A model generated the notes under the pieces. That model saw nothing but the letters and a program-made list of their open reading frames with translations, had not been told where the DNA came from and did not search any database. From Streptacidiphilus albus JL83 (lineage in GTDB: Bacteria > Actinomycetota > Actinomycetes > Streptomycetales > Streptomycetaceae), in assembly GCF_000744705.1 (NCBI RefSeq), contig NZ_JQML01000001.1, positions 1,426,001-1,490,000 of the forward strand: 64,000 nucleotides of DNA. Direction: 5' to 3'. Of the stretch, positions 25,318 to 34,707 are shown piece after piece. Both the position numbers and the translations under genes were made by a program. Positions within the stretch are counted from its first letter, which is position 1, and every line of letters starts with the position of its first letter.

Positions 25318-28300
25318 TCACTGGCCCGTCCCCTCCATCTGCTGCGAGGTCATTCCGTGCCTCATCGCACCGGGCTCCGCCATCGTGGCCTGCATGATGC
25401 CCTGCATGGTGAGCGAGCCGGGCGGCCCCACCGGCGCGAACGCGTACACGGTCCCGGACCTGGCGAACATCAGGTCGATCGGGATGGTGGCACCGGGCTC
25501 GGCCGGCTGCGTCAGTCCGGACAGGACGATGCTGTCGCCGCCCGGGTCGAGCGTGACCGTGCCGTGGGCCGGGATGGTGATCCCGGGCAGGGCCTGGCCT
25601 GAGGCGGTGACCAGTCCGGCCCGGGCTGCGGACGGGGTGGAGATGCCGAGCAGCCGGTCCGGCGCGTCGCCGGCGTTCCGGATGACCAGGTAGCCGTGCA
25701 CCACGCCGTCGGCGGGCGGCTTCAGGTAGGCGTTGACCATGCCGAGTACCGGCACGCCCGGTGTGCGGTGGTCGGCGAACGTGAGCTCGCCGCCGACGAC
25801 CAGCAGCAGGGCCGCCAGCAGAGCCGCCCCGGGGAGCAGCAGTTGGCGTCTGCGGCGGCCGGCGGAGGCGGCACCGTAGGCTTCCAGCTCGGCAGCCTCC
25901 CGCTCCAGTTCCAGCAGTTCCGGCTCGTCCAACTCCTCTGTCCGTTGCCTGCCCGACGCGGGTTCGGCCGCACTGCCTCTCGCCCGGTCGCCCGGGTGGG
26001 CGGTCTCTTGGACTCGCACCGTCGGCGCAGCCGCCTCGCCCCACAGTGCCGGTCCCCGGCCCCGGGATCCGCCGCGGCGGGGGCCGCCGGCGGGGTCGGG
26101 GCGCCAGGTGCGCAGGCGCAGGCTGTTGGCGACGACCAGGACCGAACTGGCGGACATGGCCGCTGCGGCGAGCATCGGGTTGAGCAGGCCGACTGCGGCC
26201 AGCGGGATCAGCAGCAGGTTGTAGCCGAACGCCCAGACGAGGTTGGTCCTGATGGTGCCCAGGGTGCGCCGGGCCAGACGCACCGCGTCCGGCAGCGCCT
26301 CGATGTCGCCGCGGACCAGGGTGATCCCGGCCGCGCCGATCGCGGCGTCGGTGCCGCTGCCCATGGCGATGCCCAGGTCGGCGGCGGCCAGTGCAACGGT
26401 GTCGTTGACCCCGTCGCCGACCACGGCCACCACCCGTCCGACCTTCTGGAGGTCGGCGACGATCTGCTGCTTGCCCTCCGGCGTGGTCGCCGCGTGGACC
26501 TCGGTGATCCCCAGTTCGGCGGCCACCGCCCGGGCTGCGCCGTCCTGGTCACCGGTCACCAGGACGGGGCGCAGGCCCATCCGCTTCAGCCGGTGCACTG
26601 CACGCCAGCTACCGGGACGCACCCGGTCACCCACCGCCAGCACCGCGAGCGGATCCCCGTCCACGTCGACCACAACCACGGTGCGACCCGCCTGTTGAGC
26701 CGCCTCCAGGGCCGTGCCCAGTTCGGTCGGAAGTGCGGGGTGCTGGTCGGGGCGTACAACCTGGACCTGCCGGCCCTCGACCTGGGCGCTGACGCCTCGC
26801 CCGGCGGTGGCGCGGAAGCCGACCGCTTCGGGCAGGGCGGTGTCGCTCTCGCGTCGGGCCGCGGCGGCGATGGCCTGGCCGATCGGGTGCTCCGAATGGT
26901 GCTCGACGGCTCCGGCCAGGCGCAGCAGCAGCTGAGCGTCCTGACCGGCGACGACCGTGGTGGCGAGGAGTTCCATCCGACCACTGGTGAGGGTGCCGGT
27001 CTTGTCCAGGATGACGGTGTCCACCCGCCGCAGTGACTCCATTGCCTCGGGTCCCCGGACCAGGATGCCGAGTTGGGCTCCGCGTCCGGTGGCGGCCAGC
27101 AGTGCGGTGGGGGTGGCCAGCCCGAGTGCGCAGGGGCAGGCCACCACGAGGACGGCGACGGCCGCCGAGACCGCGTCGGGAGCGTTCGCCCCGGCGCCCA
27201 GCCAGAAGCCCAGCACGCAGACCGCGATGGCCAGCACCACCGGCACGAACACCCCGGCCACCGTGTCCGCCAGCCGCTGCGCCTTGGCCTTGCCCGCCTG
27301 GGCGTCGGTGACCAGGGCGGTGATGCGGGCGAGTCGGGTGTCGGCGCCGACCGCCGCGGCCCGCACCACCAGCGTCCCGCCGACGTTGAGGGTCGCCCCC
27401 GCGACCGGGTCCCCCGGTCCTGCTTCCACCGGGACGCTCTCCCCGGTCAGCAGGCTCAGGTCCAGCGCGGAGCTGCCCTCGACCACCACGCCGTCGGTGG
27501 CGACCTGCTCGCCCGGACGCACCACGAACTCGTCGCCCGGCAGCAGTCGGTCGATCGGTACGGTCCGCTCCTGGCCGTTCTGGCGCAGGCAGACGTCCTT
27601 GACGCCCAGCTCCGCCAACGAGCGCAGCGCCGATCCGGTGCGGTTCCGGGCCCGGCCCTCCAGCAGCCGGCCGGTCAGCACGAACAGCGGCACGGCGACC
27701 GCCGCCTCCAGGTAGATGTGCGCGCCGCCGCCGGTTCCCGCGGTCAGCGAGAAGCCCATCCGCATCCCCGGCTGCCCGGCTCCGCCGGCGAACAGCGCGT
27801 ACACCGACCAGCCGAAGGACGCGACCACGCCCAGGCTGACCAGGGTGTCCATGGTCGCCGTGGCGTGCCGCAGCGCCGCCCACGCCTGCCGGTGGAACGA
27901 CAGCGCGCCCCAGGAGACCACCGGGGCGGCCAGCGCGAAGCACAGCCACTGCCAGTTGCGGAACTGCAGGCCGGGCAGCATCGACAGCACGATCACCGGC
28001 ACGGCCAGCGCGGCCACCCCGAGCAGGCGCCTGACCCGCGCCGCTTCCTGCTCCGCTGCCGTGTCCGCGTCAGGCACAGTGTGCGCCGAATCGGCGGCGG
28101 GCTGCGCGCTGTATCCGGCCCGCTCGACCGCGGCGACCAGCTCTTCCAACGCGACGCCGGGCGGGTGCAGCACCCTGGCCCGGCCGGTGGCCAGGTTCAC
28201 CCCGGCGCTGACGCCGTCCAAACGGGCCAGCCGCTTCTCCACCCGGGCCACACAGGCGGCGCAGGTCATCCCGCCCACGATCAGATCCGTGGTCAGCAGC

Positions 28301-28350
28301 GCGCCGTCGCTCTCCTCCGGGGCCGGGCGTCCGACCGCGTCAGTGCTCAT
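25318..28350 (-). CDS. copA: Copper-exporting P1B ATPase continuous with a C-terminal PCuAC-like domain
   Basis: 1010 residues. Residues 20-85 are an HMA domain with GMTCAAC (Cys30, Cys33). The P-type core has TGES, the CPC metal site (VVACPCALGLATPTA), phosphorylated Asp in DKTGTLTS, EHHSEHPIG and GDGVNDT, ending near residue 755. After a charged Glu/Ala/Leu linker comes an extra membrane helix (about 835-860) and a PCu(A)C-like beta domain (about 862-976: VHGYLVIRNAGDAPDRLLG, IPAHGTVTLDPGGDSIVLSG). The usual His/Met ligands of PCuAC are not at their normal places, but the last 35 residues are Met-rich (MQGIM, MAEPGAMRHGM). Canonical CopA is ~750 residues. The frame is open throughout; no separate start with a good ribosome site is seen for the tail. 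The ATG overlaps the preceding gene by 4 nt. Confidence 0.88.
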   Translation of the reverse strand: MSTDAVGRPAPEESDGALLTTDLIVGGMTCAACVARVEKRLARLDGVSAGVNLATGRARVLHPPGVALEELVAAVERAGYSAQPAADSAHTVPDADTAAEQEAARVRRLLGVAALAVPVIVLSMLPGLQFRNWQWLCFALAAPVVSWGALSFHRQAWAALRHATATMDTLVSLGVVASFGWSVYALFAGGAGQPGMRMGFSLTAGTGGGAHIYLEAAVAVPLFVLTGRLLEGRARNRTGSALRSLAELGVKDVCLRQNGQERTVPIDRLLPGDEFVVRPGEQVATDGVVVEGSSALDLSLLTGESVPVEAGPGDPVAGATLNVGGTLVVRAAAVGADTRLARITALVTDAQAGKAKAQRLADTVAGVFVPVVLAIAVCVLGFWLGAGANAPDAVSAAVAVLVVACPCALGLATPTALLAATGRGAQLGILVRGPEAMESLRRVDTVILDKTGTLTSGRMELLATTVVAGQDAQLLLRLAGAVEHHSEHPIGQAIAAAARRESDTALPEAVGFRATAGRGVSAQVEGRQVQVVRPDQHPALPTELGTALEAAQQAGRTVVVVDVDGDPLAVLAVGDRVRPGSWRAVHRLKRMGLRPVLVTGDQDGAARAVAAELGITEVHAATTPEGKQQIVADLQKVGRVVAVVGDGVNDTVALAAADLGIAMGSGTDAAIGAAGITLVRGDIEALPDAVRLARRTLGTIRTNLVWAFGYNLLLIPLAAVGLLNPMLAAAAMSASSVLVVANSLRLRTWRPDPAGGPRRGGSRGRGPALWGEAAAPTVRVQETAHPGDRARGSAAEPASGRQRTEELDEPELLELEREAAELEAYGAASAGRRRRQLLLPGAALLAALLLVVGGELTFADHRTPGVPVLGMVNAYLKPPADGVVHGYLVIRNAGDAPDRLLGISTPSAARAGLVTASGQALPGITIPAHGTVTLDPGGDSIVLSGLTQPAEPGATIPIDLMFARSGTVYAFAPVGPPGSLTMQGIMQATMAEPGAMRHGMTSQQMEGTGQ

Positions 28351-28622
28351 CGTCCCTCCCCTGCGGCCGAGTTGACCGGCTGCGGAGCTGCAGCGCCCAT
28401 GCCCGACATGGACATCCCGGGCATACCCGGCATGGTTCCGCCGCCGTGGCCACTGGAACCCGGGAAGTCCCCCGGCGAGAGCGGACCGACCAGTCGGCCG
28501 ACCATGAACGACGCGGCGAACAGGAGCAGCAGGCCGACGAGGGCCGCCAGCAGCACACGGCGGGGAGCCGATCGGCCGCCGGCCGCGGACGGCTGCGGCG
28601 AGGGGCGAGGAGCGAGGAGCAT
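28347..28622 (-). CDS. Met-rich single-helix membrane protein next to copA
   Basis: A 91-residue protein: basic N-terminus, one membrane helix (about residues 22-42), then an external tail with TMPGMPGMSMSGMG and a HGGG segment. Methionine clusters of this kind bind Cu(I) in periplasmic or surface copper proteins. Coupled to copA by an ATGA overlap, so it probably works with the ATPase, for example by handing over or holding copper. Not a recognised family; role inferred from composition and context. Confidence 0.7.
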   Translation of the reverse strand: MLLAPRPSPQPSAAGGRSAPRRVLLAALVGLLLLFAASFMVGRLVGPLSPGDFPGSSGHGGGTMPGMPGMSMSGMGAAAPQPVNSAAGEGR

Positions 28623-28737
28623 GGTGTGGCCAGCTTCCGGGTCGGGAAGGGGTGATCGCGCGGCGCGCGAAGCAAGGACAGCGCGCCGGCGCGGGCAGGC
28701 GACAGCCAGCCTGTCGCCGCGGATATCAAAGGTCCAG

Positions 28738-28777
28738 AGGTGGTCCTGGTGGTGCACGTGCACCACCAGGACCACCT
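28738..28777. repeat. 40-bp perfect palindrome without loop
   Basis: Positions 28738-28757 and 28758-28777 are exact reverse complements, centred on GTGCACGTGCAC. It lies 7 bp beyond the stop of the DUF5134 gene and about 115 bp before the Met-rich gene. It may act as a terminator or processing site that separates the two halves of the copper locus, or as an operator. Confidence 0.95.
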
Positions 28778-28783
28778 GGCTGC

Positions 28784-29581
28784 TTACTGCAGCAGGATGA
28801 CCAGCATGAACGCCATCGTGACGCTCATGGCTATGTCGCAGCAGTTCGCGCCGCGGGGCGCGAGCAGGCTGCGAACCGGGCTCTGCGCCCGGCCTCGGCC
28901 TTCAGCGTCCGGACCGGAACCCGGCTCGGGTGCGGAGGCGTCGGCGTCGGTGTCGTCAGCCTCAGTCACCGCGCAGCACGCGCCGCCCAGCGCAGCAGAC
29001 TGCCCCGTGCCGCCCGCCTGCGGCGTGCCGCCGGAGGCCGCCAGCAGCGGAGTGCGGTCGATGACCATGACCGCATAGCCGCACAGGAACAGCGCCAGCA
29101 CCAACGCGAGGGTCGGGTAGTGGACGACCATGGACGCGGCCCCGCCCATGCCCCCGCCCATGCCCCCGCCCATGCCGCCGCCCATGCCGCCGCCCATGCC
29201 GCCGCCCGAGGACGAACCGGCGCCCGCCCCGGACGGGGCGAAGAACATGTAGAGCATCGCGCCGGACAGGACCAGGTGCGGGACGTGGTGCCGCAGCGTC
29301 AGCCGCGCCTGGTCGGCCCCGCGCCAGGCCAGGACCACCCGCCCGGCGAACCACAGGGTCGTCAGTGTGAACACGACCTTCCAGACCGTCGCGTTCAGCG
29401 GGTTCAGGTCGGATACCAGCATGCCCGCCATGGCCACCCCCATCAGCAGGTGGACGACGTCGCTGTCGTGCTCGACCCGCCGTCCGAGCCGACGGGCCAG
29501 AGCCAGGCGACCGGCGCAGTAGACGGCGGTGGCCAGCATGATCGCGGCGAAGATGTCCGCGAGCCAGTCGGGGATGTTCAC
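28784..29581 (-). CDS. DUF5134 family membrane protein with Gly-Met repeat loop
   Basis: A 265-residue protein with about six membrane helices. N-terminal helices (ADIFAAIMLATAVYCAGRLAL, VHLLMGVAMAGMLVSDLNPL) and HHVPHLVLSGAMLYMFF match DUF5134. Between helices lies a GGGM tetrapeptide repeat (about residues 125-150), a low-complexity Met loop that could bind copper. His and Met in the helices and Cys-Cys pairs near residues 205 and 250 are further candidate ligands. GTG start overlapping the previous stop by 4 nt. DUF5134 function is not established. Confidence 0.8.
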   Translation of the reverse strand: MNIPDWLADIFAAIMLATAVYCAGRLALARRLGRRVEHDSDVVHLLMGVAMAGMLVSDLNPLNATVWKVVFTLTTLWFAGRVVLAWRGADQARLTLRHHVPHLVLSGAMLYMFFAPSGAGAGSSSGGGMGGGMGGGMGGGMGGGMGGAASMVVHYPTLALVLALFLCGYAVMVIDRTPLLAASGGTPQAGGTGQSAALGGACCAVTEADDTDADASAPEPGSGPDAEGRGRAQSPVRSLLAPRGANCCDIAMSVTMAFMLVILLQ

Positions 29582-30588
29582 GAGGTCGTCCTCTCCAGGT
29601 CGCCGGTCGCCGACTGCGCGACGGCCTTCGGCTCGGTCGTCGGGTGGGTCGCGGGCCAGTAGGCGAGCGCGATCAGCGCCAGCAGCGGACCCGAGTTCGG
29701 GTCGGTGCCCTGGCCGCCGAACACGCCGCCCACCGCCTCACCGACCACCCAGATCACCGCGGACAGCACCAGGGCCAGCGCGATCAGCGCGCGCCACAGC
29801 CGGGGCGGCAGGAACACCGCCACGGCGACCAGGGCCAGCACGGCCGCCAGCCCTATGGAGGCGGCCAGACCGCGGTGGGCCACCAGCGACGCGGAGTGCT
29901 TGATGATCGCCCCGAGCCAGTCCGGCTGGCCGTCGGCCATACCGGCGATCATCGCGTTCATGTCCTGCGAGCCGGTGTTCCCCGACTCGAGCGTGAAGAA
30001 CACCAGGCTGCCCCAGAGCAGCAGCCACAGCCCCCGCGCGGCGGCGACACCGACCGGGCGAGCGGCGGGGAACGGGCCCTCACGGTCAGTGGGCCACAGC
30101 AGCACCGCGAGCAGAGCGTAGAGGATCACGCCGCCGGGCGCACCGGACAGCGGGCTGGCCCCGCCGGTCAGCACCCCGCCCAGGCCCTCGCCGAACCACC
30201 ACACGGCCAGCGACCAGCCCACGGAGGCAGCCAGGGCCGCGCGGACGGTGGGACGGCAGGCGATGCCCAACCCCAGCAGCAGCTGGATGGCGGCGAACGC
30301 CGCATTGGTGCCCACCGGGTGGTGCCCGATGATGCCCGCCGCCCAGGTGATCGAATGCGCCACCGCCGACGGGTTTCCCGGCGCGGTCGGGTCGATGATC
30401 TGGGTCGCGAACGCCTTGGTGAACATGAACGGCTGCAACTGCAGCAGACCGTCCAGCAACCACACCGCGGCCAGCGCCAGTTGCAGCAGCCGGCGCGTCT
30501 CGGCAGGGGTCCGTCGGACCCTCGGCGCGGAATCCGCCCGGCCGAAGGTGAAAGCGGCTCCGGGGCCGCCCGCAGTCAACTCACTCAT
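29578..30588 (-). CDS. Polytopic membrane protein of the copper gene set
   Basis: A 336-residue protein with about eight membrane helices. Conserved-looking blocks: LAAVWLLDGLLQLQPFMFTKAF, WAAGIIGHHPVGTNAAFAAIQ, WWFGEGLGGVLTGGASPLSG and ESGNTGSQDMNAMI. I believe such proteins accompany DUF5134 and copper genes in streptomycetes, but the family has no known activity. Start chosen at the ATG giving MSELTAGG; the ribosome site is weak. Confidence 0.7.
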   Translation of the reverse strand: MSELTAGGPGAAFTFGRADSAPRVRRTPAETRRLLQLALAAVWLLDGLLQLQPFMFTKAFATQIIDPTAPGNPSAVAHSITWAAGIIGHHPVGTNAAFAAIQLLLGLGIACRPTVRAALAASVGWSLAVWWFGEGLGGVLTGGASPLSGAPGGVILYALLAVLLWPTDREGPFPAARPVGVAAARGLWLLLWGSLVFFTLESGNTGSQDMNAMIAGMADGQPDWLGAIIKHSASLVAHRGLAASIGLAAVLALVAVAVFLPPRLWRALIALALVLSAVIWVVGEAVGGVFGGQGTDPNSGPLLALIALAYWPATHPTTEPKAVAQSATGDLERTTS

Positions 30589-31061
<473 letters not shown>

Positions 31062-31763
31062 TCACCCCACGAGAGCGGCCGCCGGAGGACCACGGCGGAC
31101 GACCACGTCCAACAGGGCGCACCGGCCGGGCTGCGGCAGCAGCCAGGCGTCGCGGGCGCGCGGGGGCACGGGAACGGTCGGCGTCCAGGTGCCGAACGCG
31201 AGTGCCAGCAGGAACAGCGCGAACCGCAGCACGGACGTCAGGGCTGCCGTCGCCACCACGCGTAGCACCGCGAACACCGATGCCTCGCCCCGGCGCAGCC
31301 ACCAGGCACTGATCAGACCGGCCGCCACGTGCACGGCCAGCATCCCCCACGGTCCGTGTCCCATGGGTGCCATGGTGTGGGTCGAACCCATCGGCATGGC
31401 ACCGCCCATACCGGCCATCGCCATCCCGGCCATGGCATGGGACGAGCCCATGTCCATCGGCATCGAGGCCCGCGCGCTCGCGGCAGCCGTCGTCGTGGAG
31501 GTTCCCGTCCAGGCCTGGGCCGACGAGAAGTAGAGGTGCAGCCCCAACTCACTCAGCAGCACAACGGTGGCGATGCCGGAGAAGGAGCGCTCCCGCCCGG
31601 TCAGGACCAGCGCCACTGCCAGCACCGCCGCATAGGCGACAACCAGAGCCCGGACCGGGATGCCCTGGCCGGACATCCACCAGTGCCCCGCCACCGACAG
31701 CGCCAGGCACACCGCGGCGAACAGCGCGGCGCGCATCAGGCGCAGAGACGATCCCAGGGGCAC
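31062..31763 (-). CDS. Membrane protein with a Met/His-rich external loop
   Basis: A 233-residue protein with about five membrane helices. The loop at about residues 98-135 is packed with Met and His (SMPMDMGSSHAMAGMAMAGMG, MPMGSTHTMAPMGHG), a copper-binding composition. Flanking helices (LRLMRAALFAAVCLALSV, FSGIATVVLLSELGLHLYF) resemble small metal-uptake membrane proteins but no family is certain. Starts at a GTG; an in-frame ATG (31737) is an alternative. First gene of the minus-strand copper set, though 470 bp separate it from the next gene. Confidence 0.75.
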   Translation of the reverse strand: MPLGSSLRLMRAALFAAVCLALSVAGHWWMSGQGIPVRALVVAYAAVLAVALVLTGRERSFSGIATVVLLSELGLHLYFSSAQAWTGTSTTTAAASARASMPMDMGSSHAMAGMAMAGMGGAMPMGSTHTMAPMGHGPWGMLAVHVAAGLISAWWLRRGEASVFAVLRVVATAALTSVLRFALFLLALAFGTWTPTVPVPPRARDAWLLPQPGRCALLDVVVRRGPPAAALVG

Positions 31764-31815
31764 AGTTCACCATGCTCCCACTCGTGGCAAGAGCGCCCCC
31801 TGCCGGGGTGGACAC

Positions 31816-32325
31816 CACGCAGGACAGGACTGCCGGAGCAGCTGTCGGCGGCCTTGCCGGTGGCAACCAAGCCAGCGACGATGTGGCCCAGGGTCCGGTC
31901 ACCGGGCGGTGAGTTGGCGGACCAGGACGAGCGATCGTCGTCGACTTCGCCCGCAGCGACTGCCGGCCCTGTCCCGCACGCGAGCAGTGCACCGCCTCAC
32001 GACGCGGCACCCGCATGCTCACGCTCAGCCCCGCGAACCCCACCAGGCCCTGACCGCCGCCCGCACCGAGCAGAAGACCGAGACCTGGCAGGCCGAGTAC
32101 GCCCTGCGCGCCGGGATCGAAGGCACCGTCAACCAGGCCCTGGACGTCACCGGAATCCGCTGGGCCCGCTACCGCGGCCTGCCCAAGGCCCGTCTCCAGC
32201 ATGCCTTCTCCGCCACCGCACTCAACGTCATCCGCCTCGACGCCCACTGGAGCGCCGAAGGGACCCCACCCGCCCTGTCACGCACCAGCAGACTCACCCG
32301 CCTCAGCTACCGCCTCACGGCATGA
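31816..32325 (+). pseudogene. 3' remnant of an IS1182-type transposase
   Basis: Frame 2 from 31931 encodes IVVDFARSDCRPCPAREQC (Cys-rich block), and frame 1 from about 32035 continues PREPHQALTAARTEQKTETW, YALRAGIEGTVNQALDVTGI and RYRGLPKARLQHAFSATALN, the C-terminal DDE region of IS1182-family transposases. The frames differ by one base near 32022-32036, a frameshift, and a TGA precedes the first block at 31910-31912. The N-terminal two thirds are absent. Not functional. Confidence 0.8.
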
Positions 32326-32343
32326 CCGAATAGAGCAGCAGAG

Positions 32344-32390
32344 TCTGCGGGAGGGGCAAAGCACCGTACCGGTGTTGACCCTCCCGCAGA
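32344..32390. terminator. Hairpin after the transposase remnant
   Basis: 12-bp arms TCTGCGGGAGGG (32344-32355) and 32379-32390, with an inner stem CACCG/CGGTG (32361-32373). It lies between the plus-strand remnant and the minus-strand AsnC gene and could end both, or be an IS end structure. Confidence 0.75.
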
Positions 32391-32479
32391 TGGAGCGCCC
32401 AGTGTGGAGTCCAGGCCGCCGAAGCGGGGGCCGTACATCCGCAAGACGGAGGTTTCACTCATGTCCGACACCACGCTGC

Positions 32480-33457
32480 CTACTGACCGGACCGACCCGC
32501 AGGTGCGTGGCCTGGCCGTTTCACGGCCCGGCCCACCAGCACCGTGTCGATACCGCTGATCGACAGCGGCGCAAGGTCCCGCGTGATGAAACGGTGCAGT
32601 TCCTCCAGGTCGCGCAGCCAGACGGCTGCGCTCAGGTTGGCAGTGCCGGTCAGGGCGATCACCCCGTGCACGGCCGGATGGGCAGCCAGTGCGCGCCCGG
32701 CGGCGTCCAGGTGCGCGGGTGGGACCTGGAGGTAGAGGTTGGCGTCAACCTCTAGCCCCAGACGGCGGGGGTCCACAATCACCTGGGTGAGCAGCGCCCG
32801 GTCGCGCAGGAGCGCGCCCAGGCGCCGCCGGACCGTGGACTCGGGATAGCCGGTGCGGGTGGCGAGGGCGGTGGCGGTGAGCCGTGCGTCGCCTTGGAGG
32901 GCGCGCGCCAGGGCCTGGTCGAGCGGGCTCAGCTCTGCTTCGGTTCTGCTCGGCGCCCCGGCAAGGGTGAGTTCGGCCCGTTCGGCGGCGGTGAGGGCAT
33001 CCAGCCGCCAGTCGGTGGCGTCCGCGTAGACGTGCAGTACCGTCTGCGCACTGACCGAGGTGATGGCGCTGGTGGCGGGCAGTTGCCGGAAGACCAGCCT
33101 GTCGCGCTGCCCGGCGGCGGCCGTCAGGACCGCGGCGACCTCTTCGCCGCCGGCGGACATGTCGACGAACGCGATGTCGGGGCGGGCGGCCAGGGCGGCG
33201 GTGATGGTGTCGAGCTTGCCCCGCAGCACCTTGATGCGCAGCAGCATCGTCGAGCCTGGCCCTTCACGCGGCGGCACGGCGACGACCTGGACGGCACCGC
33301 TTTCCAGCAGCGCCGCCAGTCGCCGGCCGGCCACACGCGCGCTGAGGCCGAGGACGCGGGCCGCGCGCTCCGCGGTCAATCGGGCGTCGCACTGCAGGGC
33401 CGCGATCAGCCGCCGATCGAGCTGATCCAGCAGCTCAGACTCCATGGAAGTGGTCAC
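32480..33457 (-). CDS. Lrp/AsnC-type regulator with two helix-turn-helix units
   Basis: 325 residues arranged as two AsnC-like halves: HTH at about 10-55 (LDQLDRRLIAALQCDARLTAERAARVLGLS) with a ligand-binding ferredoxin-like fold, and a second HTH at about 175-220 (LDQALARALQGDARLTATALATRTGYPESTVRRRLGALL) with its own RAM-like domain. Such double AsnC proteins respond to amino acids or related metabolites. It diverges from the IMPase-like gene at 33555 and probably controls it. GTG start; an ATG four codons later is possible. Confidence 0.85.
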   Translation of the reverse strand: MTTSMESELLDQLDRRLIAALQCDARLTAERAARVLGLSARVAGRRLAALLESGAVQVVAVPPREGPGSTMLLRIKVLRGKLDTITAALAARPDIAFVDMSAGGEEVAAVLTAAAGQRDRLVFRQLPATSAITSVSAQTVLHVYADATDWRLDALTAAERAELTLAGAPSRTEAELSPLDQALARALQGDARLTATALATRTGYPESTVRRRLGALLRDRALLTQVIVDPRRLGLEVDANLYLQVPPAHLDAAGRALAAHPAVHGVIALTGTANLSAAVWLRDLEELHRFITRDLAPLSISGIDTVLVGRAVKRPGHAPAGRSGQ

Positions 33458-33554
33458 AGGTGCAAGTTTCGCTCATCCTGCTTCCCACAGCGGTAGCTCT
33501 CGCCCATGGTACGGCCATGCTGGAGGCGTCAGCACCCGTGATTCGGAGGATCCC

Positions 33555-34343
33555 ATGACCGACGCCGCGCTCCTGCCCGCCATGCAACAGGCCGCTCGCA
33601 CCCTGGGCTCGTGGCTCGCACAGCTGGAACGCCCCCGGCCGGCCCGCACCATGTCCGACTTCAAAGACGTCTTCGATGCCGTGGACACCCCCGCAGCAGC
33701 GCTGCTGCACCAGCACCTGGACCCGCTGCTCCCCGGCGTTCCGTGGGCCGAGGACCTGTCCGCGCGTCCGCTGCCCGCCGGTGAGCTGTGGGTCGTGGAC
33801 GTGATGGACGGCGCCGTGCAGTACCTTCAGGGCCTGCCCCAGTGGTGCATCAGCATCACCCTGGTCCAGGACCGCGAGGCCGTGGCAACCGTCCTGCACA
33901 GCCCCGTGCTGGACGAGAGCTACACCGCGGCGCGCGGCCACGGCGCCCACCGCAACGGCGCCCCGATCGCCCCCTCGGACAAGCAGCACCTCGCGGTCAC
34001 CCTGCTGGCCACCAGCCAGCCCCCGTTCATCGCCGCACAGCCCGAGGCGGCAACAGCCGCAGGACGCTCCCTGAGCACCCTGCTGCCGCTGGTCGGAGCC
34101 GTCCGCAACCTCGGCCCCACCTCGTGGCAGATCGCCGACACCGCCGCAGGCCGCATCGACGCGTTCTGGCAGTACGGCCGCGACGACGAGAATCTCCTCG
34201 GCGCCACCCTGATCGCCCGCGAAGCCGGCGCCCTGGTCTCCGACGCTGCAGGTTCGACCTGGAAGGCCGGATCCCCAAGCTTCCTCGCCGCCCCGCCCGC
34301 CCTCCACCAGCAACTGCTCACCCTCATCGCCACCCCCAACTGA
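33555..34343 (+). CDS. Degenerate inositol monophosphatase family protein
   Basis: 262 residues with the IMPase fold: VVDVMDGAVQYLQGLPQWCISI takes the place of the usual DPIDGT motif, and WQIADTAAGRIDAFWQYGRDDENLLGATLIAREAGALVSD matches the C-terminal motif. In the metal-binding box Pro-Ile/Leu and Thr are changed (DVMDGA), and the GEE motif is WAED, so Mg-dependent phosphatase activity is doubtful. GGAGG five nt before the ATG. Divergent from the AsnC-type regulator; the pair may form a ligand-linked unit. Confidence 0.75.
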   Translation: MTDAALLPAMQQAARTLGSWLAQLERPRPARTMSDFKDVFDAVDTPAAALLHQHLDPLLPGVPWAEDLSARPLPAGELWVVDVMDGAVQYLQGLPQWCISITLVQDREAVATVLHSPVLDESYTAARGHGAHRNGAPIAPSDKQHLAVTLLATSQPPFIAAQPEAATAAGRSLSTLLPLVGAVRNLGPTSWQIADTAAGRIDAFWQYGRDDENLLGATLIAREAGALVSDAAGSTWKAGSPSFLAAPPALHQQLLTLIATPN

Positions 34344-34707
34344 CCACCGGAACGATCACACCAGCAGCGCCCCGCCCTGCGAGGACGTCAGAGAAACACG
34401 GCCCGCGCCCACCGCGCCCACTGCGCCCTCAGCCCCGAAAACGGGCGGAGAACCGGCGAATCGGTGGAGTTCCAGGTCTCGGGGGACTCTGCAATCAGCG
34501 TCCACCCGTTCCCGTAGTGATGGCCCAAGGCCCTTTGCACGGATGACCGCTTGAGTGGCCCGCAACCGGAACGCCGGTCGCGGGCCAATTTCGGCGACTC
34601 CTGTGGCTATGTGCCTGTCACGGGGCCGGCACCTGGACAGGCATCCTGCCGCTCTCGACCGGGCCTGCTCCCTCAGCAGCGGACAGGTGTGGAGAGTTGA
34701 CGTGTGG
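34344..34707. other. Gap without a supported gene
   Basis: No frame with motif or ribosome site. It ends where the first of several gene fragments begins. Confidence 0.4.
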
